Shown piece after piece: positions 1-4,480 of a stretch of 6,077 nucleotides of DNA. The notes beneath the pieces were generated by a model. The model did no database searches. It was not told the origin of the DNA and saw only the letters and a program-made list of their open reading frames with translations. The first letter of the stretch is position 1; each line of letters begins with the position of its first letter. Origin of the DNA: JAYZVT01 sp050248375 (GTDB lineage: Bacteria > Pseudomonadota > Alphaproteobacteria > Rhizobiales > Methyloligellaceae); NCBI GenBank assembly GCA_050248375.1, contig JBFWSL010000223.1, forward strand, positions 1 through 6,077, written 5' to 3'. The translations under genes and the position numbers were made by a program.

Positions 1-614
1 AGATCCGCGGCGCGGCGCGGCAGATCGCGGCGGGCGAGGGCGTCAAGCGCACCGCGGCGATCCTCAACACCGACATGCGCGGCTTCACGCTGCTGGCGGC
101 GGGCATGGAGCCGGGCGAGGTGATGCAACTGCTCGCCGACTACCAGTCGCGCATCGTGCCGGTGATCCAGAGGAACGGCGGCACCATAGACAAGTTCCTC
201 GGCGACGGCATCATGGCCACTTTCGGGGCGGTGACGGATTCCGGCTGCTTCGCCGCCGACGCCATGCGGACCGCCGACGAGATCGTGGCGGTGACGCGGG
301 ACTGGGAGGCGGAACGGCGGAACCGCGACCTGCCGCCGATCATTGTCAACGTGAGCGTCGCGTCGGGAGAGATGGTGTTCGGCGCGGTGGGCGGCCGGAA
401 CAGGCTCGAATACACCGTGATCGGATCGGCCGTGAACCTCGCCGCCAAGCTGGAGAAGCATAACAAGGCGCTCAGGGCCCGCGCGGTGACCACGGGCGGG
501 ACCTTCGAGCTCGCCGTGCTGCAGGGCTACGAGGCCGGCCGGGATTGCGACCGCGTGAAGACTGACGTGCAGGGCGTCGCCGACGCGCAGGAAGTCGTCG
601 TCCTTCACTACTGA
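1..614 (+). CDS. Class III adenylate/guanylate cyclase, C-terminal catalytic domain (5' partial)
   Basis: This is the catalytic end of a class III nucleotide cyclase, an enzyme that makes cyclic AMP or GMP from the triphosphate. The frame is open from base 3, and the first metal-binding Asp (codon 72-74, in TDMRGFT) lies just before the ATG at 75, so that ATG is internal and the gene begins outside the window. The second metal Asp is at 204-206 in KFLGDG. The purine-reading pair is Lys (192-194) and Thr (414-416), the combination typical of adenylate rather than guanylate cyclases. The transition-state Asn is at 435-437 in VNLAAK, but the usual Arg four residues later is Lys (447-449). About 203 residues are visible; any sensor or membrane part is missing. 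The stop is 13 nt before the phosphatase start, which suggests an operon. The family is certain; activity is less so because of the Lys. Confidence 0.93.
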   Translation, partial: IRGAARQIAAGEGVKRTAAILNTDMRGFTLLAAGMEPGEVMQLLADYQSRIVPVIQRNGGTIDKFLGDGIMATFGAVTDSGCFAADAMRTADEIVAVTRDWEAERRNRDLPPIIVNVSVASGEMVFGAVGGRNRLEYTVIGSAVNLAAKLEKHNKALRARAVTTGGTFELAVLQGYEAGRDCDRVKTDVQGVADAQEVVVLHY

Positions 615-617
615 GCC

Positions 618-623
618 AGGGAG
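618..623 (+). promoter_or_regulatory. Ribosome binding site of the phosphatase gene
   Basis: AGGGAG lies 4 nt before the ATG at 628 and supports that start. It sits within the 13-nt gap after the cyclase stop, so translation of the two genes may be linked. Confidence 0.6.
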
Positions 624-627
624 CGAC

Positions 628-1365
628 ATGACCGGGACCGCGCGCCATTATTCCGCGCCCGAAGGAACGCTTATCTACGCCCTCAGCGACATCCACGGGC
701 GCAACGACCTGCTGCGCCGGCTGCTCGATGACATCGAGCGGGACGCGCGCGGCATCGGCGGCGACCGGCGGCTGCTTGTATTTCTCGGCGACTACATAGA
801 TCGCGGCGCCGACAGCGCCGGCGCGGTGGAGACGCTGGTGTCGGGCCTACCCGACGGCTTCGAGCGCGTGTTCCTGATGGGCAATCACGAGGATATCCTG
901 CTGGAGTTCCTCGCCCACGGCCGCAATATCGACCACTGGTTCTCCAACGGGGCGGAAACGACGCTCGCCTCATACGGCATCGACGTGCATAGCAGGGCCT
1001 GGCTGGTCCCCCGGCCTGAGGAAGCGCGGACGGAATTCGCCGGCGTGTTGCCTCCAACCCATCTCGATTTCTATCGCGGCCTCGGTCTCAGCCACCAGGA
1101 AGGCGGCTATTTCTTCGCCCATGCGGGCGTGCGCCCGGGCGTGCCGCTCGAGGCGCAGGACCGGCACGACCTGCTGTGGATCCGCGGGGAGTTCCTGCGG
1201 AGCGACGAGGATTTCGGCAAGCTGGTGGTGCATGGCCACACGCCCGGCGACGAGCCGGTGGTGCGCGGCAACCGCATCTGCATCGATACGCGCGCCTGGC
1301 AGAGCGGACGGCTCACGGCGCTGCGGCTATGGGGGAGCGGCCGGACATTTCTCGCGACGGCCTGA
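628..1365 (+). CDS. PPP-family serine/threonine protein phosphatase (metallophosphoesterase)
   Basis: This is a 245-residue cytosolic phosphatase of the calcineurin-like PPP superfamily, which removes phosphate from Ser/Thr (sometimes Tyr) residues using a two-metal centre. The full motif set is present in order: SDIHG (residues 20-24), GDYIDRG (54-60), GNHE (85-88), a metal His in FFAHAG (165) and GHT (203-205). Predicted metal ligands are Asp21, His23, Asp55, Asn86, His165 and His204, with His87 as the catalytic acid. Length and single-domain layout fit bacterial PrpA/PphA-like enzymes; ApaH (diadenosine tetraphosphatase) is a relative that cannot be fully excluded, since substrate specificity is not readable. 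There is no signal peptide or membrane segment. It follows the cyclase by 13 nt, so the two are probably co-transcribed, and it ends 4 nt from the convergent gene downstream. Confidence 0.93.
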   Translation: MTGTARHYSAPEGTLIYALSDIHGRNDLLRRLLDDIERDARGIGGDRRLLVFLGDYIDRGADSAGAVETLVSGLPDGFERVFLMGNHEDILLEFLAHGRNIDHWFSNGAETTLASYGIDVHSRAWLVPRPEEARTEFAGVLPPTHLDFYRGLGLSHQEGGYFFAHAGVRPGVPLEAQDRHDLLWIRGEFLRSDEDFGKLVVHGHTPGDEPVVRGNRICIDTRAWQSGRLTALRLWGSGRTFLATA

Positions 1366-1376
1366 GAGTTCAGGCC
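1359..1376. terminator. Inverted repeat containing both convergent stop codons; possible bidirectional terminator
   Basis: GGCCTGA (1359-1365) and TCAGGCC (1370-1376) form a perfect 7-bp stem around a 4-nt GAGT loop. The stop codon of the phosphatase is the end of the left arm, and the stop of the convergent coiled-coil gene is the start of the right arm. Neither side has a T tract, so efficient intrinsic termination is uncertain. Confidence 0.4.
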
Positions 1377-2305
1377 TCGGCCTTCTCGCGGTCCCCGGGG
1401 GAGAGCACCTTGAGGCGGTCGCGCAGACGCTTGCGCTTCGGCGCCGCCTTGGCGCGCGAGGTCTTCTTCGCCTCCTTCGCAGGCTCCTCTCCGGCAACGT
1501 CTTCGGCGGGCATTTCGTCCACGGCCGGCGCAGGCGCTTCCGCCGCCGTCATCATCAGGCTGGCGAGGCGCTGGAGCTCGGCGCGCAGCGCGCCGGTCTC
1601 GGTGGTCTCCTGCTGGCGCATGTCGCCCAGTTCCTGGCGCAGGCGGGAAAGCTGCGCCTCGAGCAGCCGGATCTGTCCGCGCAGGCGATCCTCCTCGGTT
1701 TCCCCGGGCGCGCCGCCGGCGGCCTTGCGTCCACGCTTCGACTTCAGCGGCAGGCTGTTGGTCTCGATGGCCTGGCGCAGGCTCTCCAGCTCCTCCTCGC
1801 GGCGGGCGAGCGCCTGCCTGGCGAGCCCCAGCGCCTCGGTCTGGTTGTCGTAGGCGCGGCCGAGCCTCAGCAGCTCGCGGTCGCGTATGGCGATGACGTC
1901 GCGCTCGCGCGCGATCTGGGCCTCGAGTTCGGGAATGCGGCGCTTCACCGTCTGCTCCAGCACGGTGGCGGCGTTGCTGCGCTCGGCCAGGGAGGCCTCC
2001 AGGCCGCGCCGGCTTTCCTCCAGCCCGAGGATGGTGGTCTGGTGCTTGTTGCGCTCGACCAGGTTGCGGGCGGCCTGGTCCTTCGCCTTCTCCAGAGCCA
2101 TCTCGACGCGGCGCAGGCGGATGGCGAATTCGGCGCGAAGCTGGTCCTTGTCCGCCTGCATGTCGGCGACCGACATGGGCATGGTCGCCTGGATGCGCTC
2201 GGTGGTCAGCCGCACCGCGCGGCGCCAGAAGGCGGGCGCCAGCAGCAGCGACAGCAGCAGGGCGAGCAGGAAGCCCAGCGCGACCAGCATGGCGGATTCG
2301 ATCAT
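1370..2305 (-). CDS. Conserved hypothetical membrane-anchored coiled-coil protein
   Basis: This is a 311-residue protein of unknown function. It starts with one hydrophobic helix (about residues 5-26, very Leu-rich) followed by Arg residues, so it is probably anchored in the inner membrane with the rest in the cytoplasm. The conserved-looking segment MSVADMQADKDQLRAEFA comes soon after, then a long charged helical region to about residue 180. A basic patch (KSKRGRK), a second heptad-like stretch (about 195-245) and a tail rich in Ala, Glu, Lys and Arg (KRKRLRDR) follow. The frame is open upstream to a GTG at 2350, but I chose the ATG at 2303-2305 because the membrane helix begins there and GAGGA (complement of 2316-2320) lies 10 nt upstream. 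I recall similar proteins annotated as hypothetical in alphaproteobacteria. A scaffolding or envelope role is only a guess from shape. Confidence 0.82.
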   Translation of the reverse strand: MIESAMLVALGFLLALLLSLLLAPAFWRRAVRLTTERIQATMPMSVADMQADKDQLRAEFAIRLRRVEMALEKAKDQAARNLVERNKHQTTILGLEESRRGLEASLAERSNAATVLEQTVKRRIPELEAQIARERDVIAIRDRELLRLGRAYDNQTEALGLARQALARREEELESLRQAIETNSLPLKSKRGRKAAGGAPGETEEDRLRGQIRLLEAQLSRLRQELGDMRQQETTETGALRAELQRLASLMMTAAEAPAPAVDEMPAEDVAGEEPAKEAKKTSRAKAAPKRKRLRDRLKVLSPGDREKAEA

Positions 2306-2341
2306 CGGAGGCGGTTCCTCACTACACGCATCCCATGGCGA

Positions 2342-2372
2342 GTCTGCCACCGCGGCGGGGCGGTGGCCAGAC
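2342..2372 (-). promoter_or_regulatory. Hairpin in the predicted 5' leader of the coiled-coil gene
   Basis: The arms at 2342-2353 and 2360-2372 pair over 12 bp with one bulged C and a 6-nt loop. The structure lies 36 nt upstream of the chosen ATG, on the leader side, and has no T tract on either strand, so it does not look like a terminator. It could affect mRNA stability or translation; no known riboswitch or RNA family is recognised. Confidence 0.35.
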
Positions 2373-2403
2373 CCGGGACGGGAAAACCCGGCGCGGGGGC
2401 GGC

Positions 2404-2409
2404 ACTATA
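2404..2409 (-). promoter_or_regulatory. Possible -10 box for the coiled-coil gene
   Basis: On the minus strand this reads TATAGT, five of six matches to TATAAT, in a GC-rich setting where such a match is less likely by chance. No good -35 element is found at 16-18 nt. If used, it would give a leader of roughly 90 nt that includes the hairpin at 2342-2372. Confidence 0.25.
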
Positions 2410-2606
2410 GCGGCAGGGGTGGCGGGGCGATAGGCGGCCCCGCAACAAAACGCCCGCACGCCGCGCCGCGACCGGCAATGAGGATTGCTGCGTTTGCGCG
2501 GTCGTTCTCCGCGCTCGGGACATGCGTGGAGCCGATGCGGCACGCTGCCAGGGTGCGGCAAACCGGAAAGGGCTATTCAGTCCGGATATGGCTCTGTCCT
2601 TGCGAC

Positions 2607-2627
2607 ATGTACCATTGAGTGGTACAT
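2607..2627 (+). promoter_or_regulatory. Inverted repeat before higB; candidate HigA operator
   Basis: ATGTACCA (2607-2614) and TGGTACAT (2620-2627) are perfect 8-bp inverted arms with a 5-nt spacer. Such a dyad fits a dimeric helix-turn-helix repressor, and antitoxins of the HigA family commonly repress their own operon. A weak promoter may overlap it: TTGCGA (2600-2605) and TACATA (2623-2628) are 17 nt apart, but transcription would then begin almost at the ribosome binding site. TATGAT (2627-2632) is an alternative -10. The promoter is uncertain; the dyad is clear. Confidence 0.6.
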
Positions 2628-2633
2628 ATGATC

Positions 2634-2638
2634 GGGAG
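2634..2638 (+). promoter_or_regulatory. Ribosome binding site deciding the higB start
   Basis: GGGAG lies 7 nt before the ATG at 2646. This supports that ATG over the in-frame GTG at 2619, which lies inside the inverted repeat and would add nine residues not expected in the HigB family. Confidence 0.65.
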
Positions 2639-2645
2639 ATGCTGG

Positions 2646-2942
2646 ATGATCGTAAGCTTCCGGGATGAATGGCTGCGCGCCTTCTTTGCCGAGGACGTAT
2701 CCTCGCGAAAGATAGCGGCGGATATCGAAAGCCGTCTGTTTCGCAAGCTCCAGATGATTGACGATGCGATGACCGATCAGGACCTTCGTGTGCCGCCGAG
2801 TAACCATTTCGAGAAGTTGCGCGGCGCTCTGGAGGGCTGGCATTCGATCCGCGTCAACAGACAATGGCGGCTCGTATTCCGGTGGGATGGCAGCAGAGGT
2901 GAAGCCTCGCACCTCTATCTGGACGATCACAGCTACAGATAG
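2646..2942 (+). CDS. higB: HigB-family toxin (RelE/ParE fold mRNA interferase)
   Basis: This 98-residue protein is the toxin of a type II toxin-antitoxin pair. Family members cut mRNA at the ribosome and are blocked by direct binding of HigA. Family features are visible in order: the N-terminal MIVSFRDEWLRAFF, a central helix with ESRLFRKLQMID (28-39), HFEKLRGALEGWHSIRVN (54-71), QWRLVFRW (73-80) and a C-terminal YLDDHSY (91-97). Likely catalytic or RNA-contacting residues are in Lys57, Arg69, Asn71, Arg75 and the Asp93-Asp94-His95 group. The length is normal for HigB and no key segment is missing, so it is probably intact. The toxin-first order, with the antitoxin 22 nt downstream, is characteristic of higBA. 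By hand count, 2641-2820 is about 55% GC, below the surrounding genes, consistent with transfer. Confidence 0.92.
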   Translation: MIVSFRDEWLRAFFAEDVSSRKIAADIESRLFRKLQMIDDAMTDQDLRVPPSNHFEKLRGALEGWHSIRVNRQWRLVFRWDGSRGEASHLYLDDHSYR

Positions 2943-2949
2943 ATAAAGC

Positions 2950-2956
2950 AGGAGAG
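2950..2956 (+). promoter_or_regulatory. Ribosome binding site of higA
   Basis: AGGAGAG lies 8 nt before the ATG at 2965 and is a stronger match than the site before higB, consistent with the antitoxin being made in excess. It favours 2965 over the second in-frame ATG at 2971. Confidence 0.6.
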
Positions 2957-2964
2957 CAGGGCCC

Positions 2965-3273
2965 ATGTTGATGACGAAGCGCAAGCCGGTCACGGTCGGC
3001 GAGATACTGACCGTAGAGTTCATGGAGCCGCTGGGGCTGACCCAGGGTGCGCTCGCCGAGGCGATGGGCGTGCAGCGCAAGCATGTCAACGAACTGTGCA
3101 ACAACCGGCGCAACGTCACCGCCGCCACCGCGCTGATCCTCGCCCGCGTGTTCGGCAACAGTCCCGACTTCTGGCTCAACGTGCAGCGCCGCAGCGAGCT
3201 TTGGGTGGCCATGCACGATCCCAAAGAGCAGGCGCGCATCAAACGCGCCAAGCCGCTGCAGGCGGCCGCGTGA
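2965..3273 (+). CDS. higA: HigA-family antitoxin (XRE helix-turn-helix)
   Basis: This 102-residue protein is the antitoxin partner of HigB. It neutralises the toxin by binding it and, in this family, represses the shared promoter as a dimer. The N-terminal PVTVGEILTVEFMEPLGLTQ is typical of the HigA/VapI group. The helix-turn-helix covers about residues 26-47 (TQGALAEAMGV, then the recognition helix around RKHVNELCNNRR). The downstream FWLN (69-72) and the following RRSELWVA are also family hallmarks. It follows higB by 22 nt and probably shares its transcript from the region of the dyad at 2607-2627. The stop is followed by a hairpin at 3365-3385. The protein is full length and looks functional. 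Confidence 0.94.
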   Translation: MLMTKRKPVTVGEILTVEFMEPLGLTQGALAEAMGVQRKHVNELCNNRRNVTAATALILARVFGNSPDFWLNVQRRSELWVAMHDPKEQARIKRAKPLQAAA

Positions 3274-3344
3274 CACTGCCTGCCGACATCGACGCTGCGC
3301 GGGCTTTGCTTCCCGCTCCCGGCTACCGCAGACGCTGGTGGTGA
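3270..3344 (+). other. Tiny open frame overlapping the higA stop (doubtful gene)
   Basis: A GTG at 3270 overlaps the higA TGA as GTGA and opens a 24-codon frame ending at 3342-3344. The arrangement resembles translational coupling, but the peptide (containing PADIDAARALL and ending RRRWW) matches nothing I recognise and the frame is short enough to be chance. It could also be the worn remnant of a longer gene. Confidence 0.12.
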
Positions 3345-3364
3345 ACCGCAGCGTAAACTCACTG

Positions 3365-3385
3365 CCCCTTCAGGGACTGAAGGGG
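3365..3385. terminator. Hairpin between convergent higA and eipA
   Basis: CCCCTTCAG (3365-3373) and CTGAAGGGG (3377-3385) form a perfect 9-bp stem with a 3-nt GGA loop, lying 91 nt after the higA stop and 38 nt after the eipA stop. It can form in transcripts from both sides. There is no T tract on either strand immediately after the stem, so it may act as a weak or Rho-assisted bidirectional terminator or as an mRNA 3'-end stabiliser. Confidence 0.5.
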
Positions 3386-3423
3386 GAGCATGGGCGCGGA
3401 GAGTTCGCCGGGATCGCCGCCGC

Positions 3424-4260
3424 TCAGAACGGGTTCCAGGTGGGGCGGCGGGTGTATTTCAGATAACCGACATTGGCCCCCAGGCGCAGGCCGACGCCGG
3501 AGCGGATGGGCGCCAGCGTGACGTGGTCGCGGGTCTGGAAGGTGATGCCGACGCCGCCGATGAAATAGGCGGAGCCGTCGACGCCGCCATAGGTGGCGAA
3601 GATGTCCTCGATGCTGCGCAGGTTGTAGACCAGGATCATGGTCTTGGACCCTTCCGCGCCGAAGTCGTAGCCGATGGAGGGGCCCTGCCAGTAGACCTTA
3701 TGCTCGCCCGCATCCTTGGTGTAGAGCTTGCCCTCGCCATAGCGCAGGCCCGCGACGAAGGCGCCGCCCGCCTCCTCGCCGAGGATATAGCCGTTGGGAC
3801 GTCCGGCCTTGGAGAAGGCGTATTCGATCACCCGCGCCAGGCCGACGGAGACACGGCCGAAGAAGCGGTGACCGGTCTCGGTGATCTCGTCCATGGTGAA
3901 GGTGCCGTCCTGGCCCTGCGGCGGCGGGCCTTCGGCCTGCGGGGGCGGCGGGCGGTTGGTGTGGCCGGGCGGCGGCGTATTGGTGCTGCCTGCGGGCGGC
4001 GGGGAGTAGGTGGATCCCGCCGGCGGCGAATAGGCGGTGCCGGGCTGCGGGGAATAGCTCTGATGGGCGCGCGGCGGCTGGCCCTGGTAGGGGTCGTGGG
4101 CGCGGTAGTCGGAACCCTGCGGCGCGGTCGCTCCGCGCTCCGGGCTGATCACCAGCGGGGCGTCGCCCTGGGCCATGGCGCCGGGCGTGCCGGCGGCGAG
4201 ACCGCAGGCAAGCGCGGCGCAGATGGCGGCGAAAATGGCGAGCTTCTTGAGAATCGGCAT
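3424..4260 (-). CDS. eipA: EipA family (DUF1134) envelope protein
   Basis: This 278-residue exported protein belongs to the DUF1134 family, named EipA (envelope integrity protein A) in Brucella, where it supports envelope stress resistance; its biochemical role is not settled. A Sec signal peptide is clear (PILKKLAIF, hydrophobic core, then AMA before Gln31), so the mature protein is periplasmic. Cys19 does not sit in a good lipobox. Residues about 62-116 are a Pro-rich linker with imperfect YSPP-x-GST repeats. The conserved domain runs from about residue 119 to the end, with ETGHRFFGRVSVGLARVIEYAF, NGYILGEEAGGAFVAGLRYG and GGVGITFQ. The ATG at 4258-4260 is supported by AAGG 6 nt upstream (complement of 4267-4270). 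It diverges from the YHS gene and converges on higA. The family assignment is strong; the symbol is by homology from memory. Confidence 0.9.
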   Translation of the reverse strand: MPILKKLAIFAAICAALACGLAAGTPGAMAQGDAPLVISPERGATAPQGSDYRAHDPYQGQPPRAHQSYSPQPGTAYSPPAGSTYSPPPAGSTNTPPPGHTNRPPPPQAEGPPPQGQDGTFTMDEITETGHRFFGRVSVGLARVIEYAFSKAGRPNGYILGEEAGGAFVAGLRYGEGKLYTKDAGEHKVYWQGPSIGYDFGAEGSKTMILVYNLRSIEDIFATYGGVDGSAYFIGGVGITFQTRDHVTLAPIRSGVGLRLGANVGYLKYTRRPTWNPF

Positions 4261-4324
4261 TGCGCACCTTTGGAAAGCGGAAATTCCCCGACGGGAAACC
4301 GGCGCGCAGGCCCGATTTCCCCAT

Positions 4325-4362
4325 GCTTACCGAATCATTGACGCAAAGTATTACCAAACTGT
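4325..4362 (-). promoter_or_regulatory. AT-rich patch with repeated TTACC, probable eipA promoter region
   Basis: In otherwise GC-rich DNA this short patch is AT-rich and lies 65-100 nt upstream of eipA, where a promoter is expected. It holds two direct copies of TTACCnAA 24 nt apart (starting 4327 and 4351), resembling degenerate half-sites of the cell-cycle regulator CtrA (TTAACC type). On the plus strand a TTGACG (4338-4343) resembles a -35 box but lacks a good -10. No single promoter can be fixed from sequence. Confidence 0.3.
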
Positions 4363-4382
4363 GGCACCGGCGGGCCGATGCC

Positions 4383-4403
4383 AAGCCGGGTTCGGCTTTT
4401 TTT
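4383..4403 (+). terminator. Intrinsic (Rho-independent) terminator
   Basis: AAGCCG (4383-4388), loop GGTT, CGGCTT (4393-4398) make a perfect 6-bp stem running into seven T residues (4397-4403) on the plus strand. This is the only hairpin in the window with a proper T tract. It stands between divergent genes, with no plus-strand gene ending just before it; it lies 78 nt before the YHS gene start. It could end an unannotated short transcript, block antisense transcription, or attenuate the YHS gene. Confidence 0.65.
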
Positions 4404-4480
4404 ACCTTCGGCGCTCATGCTGGCGGGAGACGGGCGGCTTCCACGGGGGAATGCCGGCCGCAGCCGGGGACGGTTCGATC

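Larger units (their letters stand above)
2306..2645. other. Divergent intergenic region between the coiled-coil gene and higBA
   Basis: These 340 nt separate two divergently transcribed units and contain no credible gene. The left half is very GC-rich and holds a 12-bp hairpin (2342-2372), a short CGGG-AAAA-CCCG stem (2379-2390) and a TATAGT box on the minus strand (2404-2409). The right half becomes less GC-rich and ends with the inverted repeat at 2607-2627 before higB. Frames open through the region are continuations of antisense shadows. Confidence 0.7.

Noticed and set aside
2306..2350. GTG at 2350 as the start of the coiled-coil protein
   Set aside because: It adds 15 residues before the membrane helix, runs into the leader hairpin and lacks a good ribosome binding site; the ATG at 2305 has GAGGA upstream.
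1121..2410. Long plus-strand open frame (429 codons) across the phosphatase end and the coiled-coil gene
   Set aside because: It is antisense to a gene with a clear membrane helix and coiled coil; its composition (Ala, Gly, Leu, Gln, Arg) is typical of the reverse frame of a GC-rich gene.
2577..3362. Minus-strand open frame (261 codons) antisense to higBA
   Set aside because: Both higB and higA have full family motifs and ribosome binding sites on the plus strand; the antisense protein shows no recognisable domain.
4202..4206. Cys19 of EipA as a lipoprotein modification site
   Set aside because: The residues before it (Ala-Leu-Ala) do not fit a lipobox, and a normal signal peptidase site (AMA before Gln31) follows.
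3523..4341. Plus-strand open frame (272 codons) antisense to eipA
   Set aside because: Its low-complexity Gly/Arg/Ala stretch mirrors the Pro-rich linker of eipA; eipA has a signal peptide and the DUF1134 core.
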